A stretch of DNA of 22,361 nt from Lactifluus volemus. Its lineage: Eukaryota; Basidiomycota; Agaricomycetes; Russulales; Russulaceae. Of this stretch, positions 9,938-19,655 are shown in pieces. The first letter of the stretch is position 1. The number at the start of each line of letters is the position of its first letter. Made by a program: the position numbers and the translations under genes. The notes under the pieces were generated by a model, which did no database searches, was not told the origin of the DNA, and saw only the letters and a program-made list of their open reading frames with translations. The stretch spans positions 1 through 22,361 of the forward strand of contig WTXI01000483.1 of the NCBI GenBank assembly GCA_022376515.1. Direction: 5' to 3'.

Positions 9938-10990
9938 TTGGTCTCTCGGATAGCCTTATTGTCCCATTCGCCTTTACCTACTGGTGCCAGTCTTTCATAC
10001 TCCAGCCCATTTCCAGCGCAGTATGCATTAGCGGTTTTTCTTGCACCTCTGGCAGAGCGCGGCCACCATTTTTGCCGGCGGAGCCGTGCAGTGCAAACAA
10101 GGCGCGGGTACAGCGCCCATGAGATGGAAAGATGGAACGCGAGTTGCATGCCGAGCTCGGCGCTGTCTGTGTGGAAGAAAAAGTCTCACTGTCAGCTGGC
10201 ACATAACTTGTTGGAAGTCGAGTCTGCCACAGAACGGAACGATAGCAGTTCACTGGAGGACGAAGAGCGTGGACTGAGATGGAGTCGGTCGGTTGGCGCC
10301 ACTGAATTCCTGCTCAAGTTTGGCCGGGGTCTCTTGGTGCGCTTACTCCCCCTTTACATTCGTGTCCTCACCACATCAATTGACACCCACGTGTACCAGA
10401 GGATGTCCCTCCACGCCGCCTCTACATGTCTGCAATCGCGATCTGTCTAGGCTACCTCATGGATGGCGTGATCCCATTAATCCCCTACTTTTTTATCCCA
10501 AAGGCGAGAGTTACAGGCACAGAAAGAAAGGAAGCAGGTGGATACGTGTGCGGCGCAGCATCTGCAGCTGCATATGTTGAGACGCGACCCGGATCTAGCG
10601 GGTCTAGCGGACTGGAAACCGCGGAACGGAGTAGATATGATTAATGACAATTTATGTACGGGACTAGCTCCCTGGACACTTAGATACACGATCATGGGTA
10701 GAATAAAAGTTATCTTTTATTCTGGACTTTTCTATCTGCTTTGGACAGTATAAAAGAACGTAGTTTTCGACGCGTTCACTTCAGTCTTGTTGCCTAAGTG
10801 AGTACCGCTTATGTCATTTCTTACCATATTTAGCTTACCTGTGTCTTAGCGCTATCTAATCTCACAGGTACTTATGATCTATGAATATAGTCTTGTTGCC
10901 TACGACTGAACGCTATCTAATCTCACAGGATTATCTAAGCTATTGTAACGACAGCATATGGAATAGTCGCATTATTAGAAGCCATAAACC
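9938..10990 (+). pseudogene. CCC1 pseudogene 2, broken by deletions and a solo LTR
   Basis: Nearly full-length from exon 2 onward. GTTGGTCTCTCGGATAG matches the exon 2 start. About 10100-10330 matches the metal-binding loop (CATAACTTGTTGGAAGTCGA is identical to the intact gene). Intron 2 is kept but changed, and exon 3 resumes at about 10405. Exon 1 is not recognisable. Frame-breaking changes occur early in exon 2. Exon 3 has lost the segment between two AAGGC repeats (membrane segment 4) and another between two GGCGCAG repeats. The last codons (TATGGAATAGTCGCATTATTAGAAGCC) are displaced to 10957 by a retroelement LTR at 10575-10953. No functional transporter can result. It is convergent with A2, exactly as intact CCC1 is with A1. 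Confidence 0.9.
10575..10953 (+). mobile_element. Solo LTR of an LTR retrotransposon
   Basis: A 379-bp insertion starts TGTTGAGACG and ends GTAACGACA, so it has the TG...CA ends of LTRs. It is flanked by the perfect 5-bp duplication GCATA (10570-10574 and 10954-10958). A TATA box, TATAAAAG, lies at 10749-10756. A perfect 9-bp hairpin, GAATAAAAG-TTAT-CTTTTATTC, at 10701-10722 includes an AATAAA. The 18-mer GCTATCTAATCTCACAGG is repeated at 10851-10868 and 10912-10929, and AGTCTTGTTGCCT at 10783-10795 and 10889-10901. No gag-pol lies beside it, so it is a solo LTR left by recombination between two LTRs. The length and TATA box fit either Copia or Gypsy. Strand is given from the TATA box orientation. 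Confidence 0.88.
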
Positions 10991-11417
10991 GCACTCTACG
11001 CGTGTCCCCGATCACCCTTGACTTGACTAATAGATGTATTCACCCCATAGAATCGACTTTACATTTAAGTTCAAGTGAGGACGCGAAGCTACTGAACCTC
11101 CCTGCTTCAGAGCTGCGAGTTCCAGACTATCAATAATCAGCGTCGTATGTAGGTGAAACCTCGTGATTCTTGTAACCGAGCCCCTCAACCCGGGCCTCTC
11201 TCCCTGCAGCTCATCTGACACGTACCGGCGGAGTGCTTGCAATTACCTGGGAAAATGCCCGCCCAACCCCCCTGGAACGTCCCATTCTTTCCTCCCGGGC
11301 CCTCAAGCCAACGCTGGCTTGGGTCAACCTTCGTTCACCAGCGAGTTCTCAATCACTGGAACAAGAAACCGAATCAAAGGGCAAAGCACGTGGGTAGTAA
11401 GCGCCAGAAAATAACTA
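10991..11417. other. Shared 3' flank between CCC1 pseudogene 2 and A2
   Basis: This corresponds to 4394-4847, with an added stretch around 11255-11365 not obvious in the first copy. No gene is seen. It supports duplication of the CCC1 and A pair as one block. Confidence 0.7.
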
Positions 11418-13028
11418 TCACGGTCGAGCTGGGGACTCACTGGTGTGCTCCCCGCATTCCCTGGTTGGTCGAACAAACACAAATTCATCAACCATGATCA
11501 GGTTCAAAGGGTGGTCTGCTGCTTCTCGTTCATCGATAAATCCAGTGAACGAGGCTCGAGCATCGCTTTCTTTAAGTTCAGAGTATCCAAGCTCCCGCAT
11601 ATTTGGAAGGAGCCTCAGTGGAAGCTCGTCATCGTCAGGAGACATTTCGAAGACGATCCAATCTTGCACATAAAGTGACTTTGCGTTGCTGAAAAATCTA
11701 AGAAGTTCACGCCACTGTGTTCGATCAACCACTTCGGACCGTTGCGGAAACATCCTGCGGAGCATGACTTGCTCCACGACGGAAAGGACGGGTGAAAATG
11801 TACTGAGGATTTGCAATGCGGATCTTACTTGCCAGCCAAGGCGTCCGTTCATCACGCGCAAGTGCAAGACGGGAATCCTTCTCGAAGACAACATCACAAT
11901 CTCGATGGTACCTTGGTAGTTGAAATTGAGCTTGATAGCATCAAAGCTGAAAATTTCAGATGTTTGCATGAACCGCAAGAGAGATGAACTAGTGAACGTG
12001 GATTCGTAGTTGGAATTGACGCAAATTTTGAGGATTCTGAGGGAAGGGGCACTGATTCGAGAAACAAGGCCCTCCAGGTATGAGCTCGAACCCAGGAACA
12101 CAAACGAGTGTAGCTTCGGAAGTGTGATGTTTGGCGTATGGCCTAACACACTCTCCACACGAGACTGGGAAAAATGTATCACGAGAATCTCTAGCTGAGG
12201 CATAATCAAAAGCCGAGTAAGTACATGACTGGGAGGGAAATGGGCGTTCAGTGGCAAGTCATCTACAAGCTTGAGAGTGACAAGGCCCGCGGTAGATGTG
12301 AGTGAGGGAAATCCAATCGGGGCTTGAAGGAAAGCGGTCACCCAGAATTCAAGGTGGCGTAGATTGGGTGCTTGAAACGACAAAGGAAAGACCAAGCTTG
12401 GGTCCGATCCTCTCGGATCGATAAACATGCTGTCTAGAATCGGGAATTGGCCATCCATTGCAATGATATACTTTCTCAAGCTTGAAGTTGACGTTTTGAA
12501 GGAAATACGACGCACACGATCAGGATGAGAGAGTGCGAGCAGTATACCGCGTTCATCTTCTGTTGTTATCCTCTTATCAACGTGGTCGCAGTAATAATAA
12601 ATGATGAGTGGCAGGGGTGGTGAATGTGACAACATATCCGCTATATTCACGCCATATGTGCAGAAGAGATGGACGTCGAGCCGAGATGGTGATGAAAGAA
12701 TCAGATTTCTCCACAGTCGACAGACATGGGCTAGCTTGTACCACCAACGTTGGCGGTGCCAATCGACTCTTCGTCCGCCAACCTCGCCCTGGTCTTCATC
12801 GAGGTCGGCTGGTCGATAGACATCAAATACGTTGAGGAGCACGTCATCGTTAAGGGTATAGATAGGCGCGTATGGCCTACTAGTATTGCTAGTGGCCCCT
12901 ATTGATTCGTGGGCTTGCGAACGGTTCAGATCACGGACCATGACAGCGTTGTGGGACTCACCAGTTGGGGTACCTTGGCCTTTCTCTCCATTAAAGGAGG
13001 GAGAAATGGGAGTCGACAAGTCGGACAT
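11418..13028 (-). CDS. F-box-like protein, group A, copy 2
   Basis: Close paralogue of the protein at 4848-6445. Spliced exons are 12962-13028 and 11418-12898, giving 515 aa. The 63-nt intron has the same GTGAGT donor and CAATAG acceptor as copy 1. Because 63 is a multiple of three and the intron has no stop, the unspliced reading (536 aa) is also open. The F-box-like domain runs from about 36 to 102: YTLNDDVLLNVFDVYR, a shorter acidic insert (ADLDEDQGE), then WWYKLAHVCRLWRNLILSSP. Leu-rich segments follow, including HSFVFLGSSSYLEGLVSRIS. The C-terminus continues past the copy 1 stop by about 20 residues (to ESPARP), because the serine codon and stop of copy 1 are replaced by codons for V and R. 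No lesion is seen. Expected role: substrate receptor of an SCF ligase; target unknown. Confidence 0.87.
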   Translation of the reverse strand: MSDLSTPISPSFNGEKGQGTPTGESHNAVMVRDLNRSQAHESIGATSNTSRPYAPIYTLNDDVLLNVFDVYRPADLDEDQGEVGGRRVDWHRQRWWYKLAHVCRLWRNLILSSPSRLDVHLFCTYGVNIADMLSHSPPLPLIIYYYCDHVDKRITTEDERGILLALSHPDRVRRISFKTSTSSLRKYIIAMDGQFPILDSMFIDPRGSDPSLVFPLSFQAPNLRHLEFWVTAFLQAPIGFPSLTSTAGLVTLKLVDDLPLNAHFPPSHVLTRLLIMPQLEILVIHFSQSRVESVLGHTPNITLPKLHSFVFLGSSSYLEGLVSRISAPSLRILKICVNSNYESTFTSSSLLRFMQTSEIFSFDAIKLNFNYQGTIEIVMLSSRRIPVLHLRVMNGRLGWQVRSALQILSTFSPVLSVVEQVMLRRMFPQRSEVVDRTQWRELLRFFSNAKSLYVQDWIVFEMSPDDDELPLRLLPNMRELGYSELKESDARASFTGFIDEREAADHPLNLIMVDEFVFVRPTRECGEHTSESPARP

Positions 13029-13477
13029 GTTGGGGGTCAGGAAACTGGCCGCTTCTGCTGACTAAGCACTCATTGATGACGCATAACAGGCCCCACACGG
13101 ATAACCGACAAAAGAAAAAAATCACGTGAAAGTTGTTGGGAAACGGGAAACGAGCGTGATTACGCCCGTATTGATACCTTGCAAGCAAGCTAATTCTACA
13201 GAACAAGCAGAAACAAGCTCAAGGCTTGAGTCTAGTACTGGTGGGTGACACTTCTCGAGATATCACAGGTCTGGCTCTGGCAGGAAACGTCCACCCGCGA
13301 ATGAACAGAACAATGCCCACTTTTCTCCTCGGTTCATATCTCTTTTCAGTTTTCACGCCACTGTAGCTCCCCGGGCGACAATCTTGCGCTGAAACGTACC
13401 GTGTCCTATACGGAACAATCACCGAGGGCCAAAATCCAGATGAACATTTTTTCTTATTGAGCACTGGGAGGTGTTTG
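13029..13477. other. Upstream region of A2, with palindrome TCACGTGA
   Basis: No gene is seen. TCACGTGA at 13122-13129, 94 bp upstream of the A2 ATG, is an 8-bp palindrome with the same CACGTG core as the B-gene elements. The blocks at 13308-13327 and 13401-13418 match those upstream of A1. The first 200 bp are unlike the A1 and A3 upstream sequences, so the A2 promoter may have been replaced. Confidence 0.5.
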
Positions 13478-13700
13478 TTGAAGCGGAGGAGGGAGCAGTG
13501 GACTACTCTCAGATCCTATCGTGAGTCCTCTGAGCCGTTATTATGAACAACATCTTATTGTTCAGCGCAGGGCCAACTCTTGATCGAGCCAAGGCGCTGA
13601 TTTGACCTCACTGTCCCGTTAGCCCTTACCCCCAGTCTTCGGCGAGTCCAAGCTCGTCATACTAGGCGGCATCGTTAAGTTCATTCAGTTTCCGGCGAAT
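13478..13700 (+). pseudogene. CCC1 relic 3 (5' part only)
   Basis: Counterpart of the relic at 6921-7180. It keeps the exon 1 end with donor GTGAGT at 13521-13526. It also keeps an exon 2 piece: TTAGCCCTTACCCCCAGTC, then TCTTCGGCGAGTCCAAGCTC and ACTAGGCGGCAT. It has a further deletion that removes the ATATCCATGGG segment still present in relic 1. It is non-functional. Confidence 0.7.
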
Positions 13701-14239
13701 CTAGTTTACTCCATGTCTTTGTCGAAATTCTCACCCATATCTCAAGATTTTCCAGGTTATCCGAGTCAGACGGTTAGCTGCAACGACGATGACGATAAAA
13801 ATGACGCAGGCGTATAACGATGGGCCGGTCTTCCTCGCCCGAGTCACCCTGATGTAAATTTGCTATTACCTTTAGCAGTACGCGGAATCCAACTTGAACG
13901 AGCGAGCGAGACTCCTGCATATCGTAATGCATGGCAATTTTAACAGGAGTACATGGCGTCAAGATGATCATTAGCAACTAGTAGCAAGAAGTTGGCTCGG
14001 GAATTTGTTCAGACAGACGTATCAATGCTCATTATTAATAAATGCCAACTGAATATTACTGTGCTCGTGAAATGAACAGAGTTTAACAAGCGAACCCTGA
14101 CAGTACTTGAAGGACTCGAAGAGGCCGTCATACTTGTAGGCAGACGAAACAACAGCAATAAAGATAACTTAATATTGATAAATATAAATAACGGATTATC
14201 GTACCCCCCAAAATTATCAGTTTATCTGCCTTCCGAGTC
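13701..14239. other. 3' flank of F-box B2
   Basis: No gene is seen. It shares AGCAAGAAGTTGGCTCGGGA (13983-14002) with the other two B flanks, and TCCTGCATATCGTAATGCA with the B3 flank only. The last 150 bp are AT-rich and are not evidently shared. Confidence 0.55.
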
Positions 14240-15855
14240 TTAATTACTTGTTCGACTAATCGGAAGAGAAAGGTAACAAGAAAGAGGGAACGGACTCGAA
14301 GGAAGTTCAATGGGGTGGACTCTGATTGGGTGACCGGAATGCCGACGTGCAGCGATGAATAGCTCCATGCATTGCTGCATGTATCCGTCCCCCGCTTTGG
14401 AATACTTGTAAAAGGAGAGATCTTGAAGCGCAGGTAACACCTCCGTAACTCTTTCCCCAGTGAGCCATCGGAGCGGAGATACAAGGAACGACTGATGTTT
14501 TCCGGAAAAACGCAAGGTGAGAACAGAAGTGAACGGGTGGAAAATGTCCAGCCATTCTGTATTGTCCATGAAGACCTGCAAATTCTCCAAACGCGCAAAA
14601 GATAAGTGGATGTCGATATCGAGCTCTGTAACTCCAGAAAGTAAAGACAAAGATTGGGTCAATACTTGTGTCAGAGACGATGCTTGTGGGGTTTCATAAT
14701 GAATTCTCAGGTCGAGTGTTTTGCAGGGATATGTCACGGCCCCCTCTGGGGGTCGTTCAAGTTTCATGTCGGCATCGTGATCTCTAATCCTCACTTTGGC
14801 ACGACTAAATGAGCCAAGCGTCTGTGAATGATAGACTACTTCTCGGATGTCAAAGATGGGCTCCGGGAAAAACTCTACCGAGAAAGTTTCGAGTTGAGGG
14901 GCATCGATATGAGCCATGAGGACCTCCAAATACTCGTTGACACCAGAAAAATCAAATGCTTTGAGAGCAGGGAGGACAAGGCGTGTGGACGAAGGTGGAT
15001 GTCGAGTTATTCGGTCAAGGTGAAACTCTTGGAACCCGATGGAAAGGGTGGTGAGCCTGGTCAAGGCAGAGAGGCCTGTGGCCATCGCGTCGGGTGAAAT
15101 GTAACCAAGATTGGGGATATCTTGAAGCCAGAGCCCCGAAAGATCGTCGAAAGATAAACTCGAAAGAAGTTGAGGCAGTGTCGGAAATGGAACACTGGTC
15201 AAAGTAAGTGATTGTAGGCGTGGAGCAGATCCAGCTAAGAAAGTATCGGGAAGCACCAACAGGGCCCCATCTACTGGTGGATCCTCAACCTGAACCTGAG
15301 GCTCCGACTCGGTCCAAATGTTAAGCCTTGTCAGCGCGGGGAATGACTCTTGCATAATTGTCGTGAACCTCTCCAATTCAGGTTGTGAACGTGGTAGACC
15401 GATGTCGATTTGGCATACGCGGTCATGATGCTCCAATGCGGCAATGACATTATCATCGTAACGGCTAGGGTATACTTCGATAGGAAAGGGCGGCCAGATG
15501 TCCAACAACTTTACAGAATTATGATTTGTGCAGTAAATGTGTAGGTCGAGACGGAGTGGGGATGAAAATATGACGTATCGCCATCTTTGACATACTCGTG
15601 CGAGTTCATGCCATGTCAGTGGCCACGGGCCTGGCCATTGGTATTCCGAGGGCGCGTCCCAGTCAGCCACACCATTGAGAGCAACCACTCGACAGAAGGC
15701 GAAGACAATCAGCAGGACTTCGTCTGGGAGCGCATCGATTGTCACATGTGGCGAAATGTGGCCTGGACCAGACAAGCAAGTACAGTAAATGACTCGGACC
15801 ATCATTGGTGCTAAGCAAAAGACGCACCATTCCTTCCAGTAACATTCGACACCAT
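14240..15855 (-). CDS. F-box-like protein, group B, copy 2
   Basis: Paralogue of the proteins at 7736 and 17011. The preferred model has exons 15828-15855 (28 nt) and 14240-15762, giving 516 aa starting MVSNVTGRNGHISPHVTIDA. The 65-nt intron runs GTGCGT to GGTCCAG. An unspliced start inside the intron (MMVRVIYCTCLSGPGH) is possible. The F-box core is IDALPDEVLLIVFAFCRVVA, then WHELARVCQRWRYVIFSSP. The long C-terminal part has Leu-rich segments (LPQLLSSLSFDDLSGLWLQ, LEVLMAHIDAPQLETF) that probably form irregular repeats for substrate binding. The reading frame is clean although nucleotide differences from B1 and B3 are many. It lies in the second 6.2-kb unit at the same place as B1 in the first. 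Role: probable SCF substrate receptor, target unknown. Confidence 0.83.
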
Positions 15856-17010
15856 GATGCCTTCCACAGGTATTAGAAAGGTCACTCAGAAAAGAGAGAT
15901 GCCTGGATATAAATACTGTTACCTTCGGTAGGGGTCGTCGTATGCCGGTGATACTATCATGACGTCATAGGATCAACCACGGATCACCCCAAAATGGAGT
16001 TCCGAGCCTCCGACCCGGAGCACGTGATGTGCGTTCCCCTGTGCTGCAACCCAACAAACTTTGAATGAATCTCTGGCTATATTCATGTTCGAATGGGACC
16101 CCCCCTGTCTTTTAAATTTCGCATTTGCGTTATTATCCCTATTGAGCATCTCACTTGCGACGCACTTATTTACTTTTCGACCGCGGATCGCATCCGGGTC
16201 AGTCACAGTCACGAGTCAGGTTCCTAGCCCGACGTCGCATCACCCCCGTTCTCGATGCGTTTCCAGTACGTCTTACTTTGGGCACTCATCTTGGATTAGG
16301 AGTAGCAACTTGAAAGTGTCGCAGCGTTTTTCCACAACTTTTAAAAAGCTGTCGCTTTAACCCTGACTTTAGCTTCGCTGGCACTCTTCGACATCGCTTA
16401 TAATTTACTCTATTAATCACGTTACCCGCGGGGTTCATCTATATGCTGTGCCTACGCAGCGCATTGCAAATGCAGAAATTCTCACCAAGTCTGATACAAG
16501 GCCCATATCTCGAGATCGTCCTGGCCCCCCGAGTCCCGGGTCTCAAGCCATCCACCCTCAGGCTAACGGAAATCAACTTGCTCTTACATTTAGTAGCGCG
16601 CGGAAACCAGTTGAGATCGCAAGCTCGATTCCTGCATATCGTAATGCACAACAGGAATCATGGTCCACACCTTGGTGTGGTCCCCCTAGCAATTTATAGC
16701 AAGAAGTTGGCTCGGGAATCCATTCGGACGAACACATCAACGCTCATTAAATACTAGTACTTAGTATTACAGCGGACATGTTCTCGATGAACAAATTTTA
16801 ATAAGCCAATGATACTAGTAAGTTAGTAGTAGGGCAGGCCTAGAAAAAACAACAGATTCGAAGGCACGAAACAACGGACAACAAGTAGAAATAACAAATA
16901 ATTATCAGGTTTTCACTCCTCCGAGTCTCAATAATGTGCTCGAGCCATGGTTCAACCTTCTCATAAGACGTGCTGCGGGGCTTAGGAACTTGAACGGATA
17001 CGAAGAACGT
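15856..17010. other. Region between B2 and B3
   Basis: 15856-16060 is the B2 upstream region. 16061-16440 has no recognisable feature; a 99-codon open frame there (16061-16360) has one hydrophobic stretch but matches nothing I know. About 16590-17010 is the B3 3' flank, related to those of B1 and B2 (AGCAAGAAGTTGGCTCGGGA at 16698-16717). No CCC1 relic is evident, although every earlier F-box gene has one to its left. Confidence 0.5.
16021..16029. promoter_or_regulatory. Candidate E-box element upstream of B2 (CACGTGATG)
   Basis: CACGTGATG lies 166 bp upstream of the B2 ATG. It matches the element upstream of B1 and B3, but the GAGCGAGCG that follows it in those two is not kept here. The function is inferred. 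Confidence 0.4.
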
Positions 17011-18530
17011 TCAAGAATGGACCCTGACCGGGTGACCAGAATGCCGACGTGCGGCGATGAATAGCTCCATGCATTGCTGCATGTATTCGAACCCCAGCTT
17101 GGACTCGGAATCCTTGTCAAAACAGAGATCTCGAAGCGCAGGTAACACCTCCGTAACTCTTTCCCCAGTGAGCCATCGCAGTGGAGATACAAGGAATGAC
17201 TGTTGATCGCCAGAAAAATGCAGTATGCGAACAGCAGTGAACGGGCGGAAAAGATCCAGCCATTCTACATTGTCCATGAAGACTTCTAAATGCTCCCGAA
17301 GCGTATAGGAAGTGTCGATGTCGATGGCGAGCACTACAACGCTGGAAAGTAAAGACAAAGACCGGGTCAACACCTGTGCCATAGACGAGGCTTGCCAATC
17401 TGGCCCTTGGCCTTCACCATGAATTTTCAGGTCGAGGGGATACTCCACGGTCCTCTTCTTTAGTAGACCAAGGTTTATCTTGGCATCATGATCCGTAATC
17501 GTCACATTCGCACGAATGAATGACCAAAGTGTCTGTGAATGATAGATTAGTTCTCGGATGTCTAAGATGGGCTCCGGGAAGAATGTGATCGAGAAAGTTT
17601 CGAGTTGAGGGGCATCTATTTGGGCCAGGAGGGCCTCCAAGTACTCGTTGACACCATGAAAATAGGATGTGAGAGCGGGAAGGATAAGGCGTGTGAATGG
17701 AGGCGAATGTCGAGTTATTCGGTCAAGGTGAAATTCTTGGAAGTTGAGGCAAAGGGTTGTGAGCCTGGTCAAGGCAGAGAGGCCTGTGACCATCGCGTCG
17801 GGTGAAATGTAACCAAGATTGGGGATATCTTGAAGCCAGAGCCTCGAAAGATCGTTGAAAGACAAACTCGAAAGAAGTTGAGGAAGTGTCGGAAATGGGA
17901 CGCCCGTTAAAGTGAGCGATCGTAGGCGTGGAGCAGATCCGGCTAAGAAAGTATCGGGAAGCTGCCCCACCAGAGACCCATCTGCCGGTGGACCCTCCGC
18001 CTGAGCCTGAGGCTCCGACTCGGACCAAATACTAAGACTTGTCAGCATAGGGAATGGTTCTTGCATGATTGTCGTGAACCTCTCCAATTCAGGCTGTGAA
18101 CGTGGTAGACCGATGTCGATTTGGCGTACGCGGTTATGATGCTTCAGTGCAGCAATGATGTTATCATCGTAACGGCTAGGGTATACTTCGATAGGAAAGG
18201 GTGGCCATACGTCCAACAACTTTACAGAATTATGATTTGTGCAGTAAATGCGTAGGTCGAGACGGAGTGGGGATGAAAACATGATATATCGCCATCTTTG
18301 GCATACTTCTGCGAGTTCATGCCATATCAGTGGCCACGGTCCCGGCCACGGGTATTCGAGGAACAACTCATCCTGACACTTGAGAGTAACCACTCGACAG
18401 AAGGCGAAGATAATCAAGAGGACTTCGTCTGGGAGAGAATTGATTGTGACATGTGGCGAAATGTGGCCTGGACCAGACAAGTAAGTGATCATTGTTGGGA
18501 CTAAGAAAAAGACGTACGTTTCCTAGCCAT
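17011..18530 (-). CDS. F-box-like protein, group B, copy 3
   Basis: Closest to B1 in first exon, intron and promoter. The preferred model has exons 18518-18530 (13 nt) and 17011-18467, giving 489 aa starting MARKRHISPHVTINSLPDE. The 50-nt intron runs GTACGT to GGTCCAG. A start at the ATG inside the intron (MITYLSGPGHISPHV) is also open. The F-box core is INSLPDEVLLIIFAFCRVVT, then WHELAEVCQRWRYIMFSSP. Leu-rich segments follow, such as LPQLLSSLSFNDLSRLWLQ and LEALLAQIDAPQLETF. It stops after SGHPVRVHS, about 25-30 residues earlier than B1 and B2, so the tail is variable and probably dispensable. No internal lesion is seen. Probable SCF substrate receptor; target unknown. Confidence 0.83.
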
Positions 18531-18724
18531 AACGCCTTCCACCATTACTGGTCTTAGAAGCTTGTCGGGCATTTCAAGTTATTGTGAAAAGAGGGATGTC
18601 AGGATATCAATGCTGTTAGACTTGAGGCTCAAGAATAATGTAAACCCCCAGGGCTCCGATTGACACTTATGTCGATATTATTAATAATAGTGCTAGACCC
18701 GGCTAGACCCGGTCCAAGTCGGAA

Positions 18725-18733
18725 CACGTGATG
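18725..18733. promoter_or_regulatory. Candidate E-box element upstream of B3 (CACGTGATG)
   Basis: ACACGTGATGAGCGAGCGA begins at 18724, 195 bp upstream of the B3 ATG. The match to B1 extends through GAGCGAGCG. Confidence 0.43.
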
Positions 18734-19480
18734 AGCGAGCGACTGGCAGAATCCCTTCAAGACCACGAAAGTCGTACCAATTGAAACGATAAGTACTTTT
18801 CAGTGAATAGGAATAGTTCCTGAGCCCACGTTAGCGAATGTCTCTTACTGGAAGGTATAGATATTTTATCGCTCACCCCTTCCGAGTCGTTTTCACGACC
18901 CATACATGGCCTTTCCAGCAGGCTTTGCTACACTTCCCTCAGACTTCCCTTTTTCCAAGGTGATCGTACGAGTCATGGTGTGCTCAATGTCGCGCGGTTT
19001 TAGAAGAGACATTTTTTTGGTATAGGCCAGAAAAGGCAATGCAATGTTCTCCCTTCGGCGAGCTCGCTCTCTCAAGCTGCCCACGAGCTTGACCTCCACT
19101 AGTCTCGCCACGTGACACTTTAGTTTTATTCGTCTTCTTTTCAGGGATTGAGAATCGCTGATAACGAAGATTGATTCAATAACGACGACGATGCTCCATG
19201 AATACGTCTAGATTATCTTGCGACCGTGACCCTACGAGCTGCAGGCATGTACTCATAATTACTAGATCAATACAGTCGATTGTGTGCATAAGCGTCCAAA
19301 GTAATCGTACTGGCCAGGGGAACGCATAGAAAGGGTATAACCGCCGGTTCTACCGTTACATTACTACCACGACTATCGCGGTCGAAGAATAAAGTAGTAA
19401 AGTGTGTCGGAAATGGGATCGTGATGGTCAACAAAAGAAAACGCAAGCTGTCCCAAAGCGCCAAGTACATCTGTTCATTC

Positions 19481-19600
19481 GATAAAGAAGAAAATATACA
19501 AAAGAGCTGCCCAAATTGGCTCGAGAGTACCCAGTTGTTGCACTCATTGGCAAGGAGGGTGGCCGGCGCAGCATACTAGGATGCGAAATATGGCATGAAT
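19481..19600 (+). repeat. Fragment of unknown gene, copy 2 (first copy at 9541-9740)
   Basis: On this strand it shares AAAAGAGCTG, ATTGGCTCGAGAGTACCCA and GGCAAGGAG-like sequence with the reverse complement of 9541-9740. One frame gives KELPKLAREYPVVALIGKE, which then diverges. It sits just past the 3' end of A3. Confidence 0.5.
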
Positions 19601-19655
19601 ATCATGATAGAACCGTAGAACTGGGCACTCACGTCAGTGCTCTAAATGATCCCTC

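Larger units (their letters stand above)
18531..19655. other. Region between B3 and A3
   Basis: 18531-18750 is the B3 upstream region. A 72-codon minus-strand open frame at 18893-19111, rich in Arg and Lys, matches nothing I recognise; coding is unproven. 19481-19600 holds the second copy of an unknown fragment. No CCC1 relic is seen. The rest has no visible feature. Confidence 0.45.

Noticed and set aside
12899..12961. Reading A2 as a single-exon 536-aa protein
   Set aside because: A1 must be spliced at the same donor and acceptor, so the longer A2 reading most likely includes a retained intron that happens to be open.
8342..15097. Antisense open frames of equal length (89 codons) inside B1 (8342-8611) and B2 (14828-15097), with a shorter relative in B3
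   Set aside because: They lie opposite the coding strand of conserved F-box genes, so similarity follows from the sense protein. In B3 the longer frame has an early stop (TAG), so it is not independently kept.
16061..16360. 99-codon plus-strand open frame with a hydrophobic stretch between B2 and B3
   Set aside because: One hydrophobic run is not enough; no motif, paralogue or splice structure supports it.
9119..18504. Antisense frames of about 68 codons opposite the F-box start of B1, B2 and B3
   Set aside because: Same reason: they overlap the most conserved part of the sense genes and have no independent support.
18893..19111. 72-codon minus-strand open frame between B3 and A3
   Set aside because: It has no homologue I recognise, no second copy in the window and no visible splice or promoter support.
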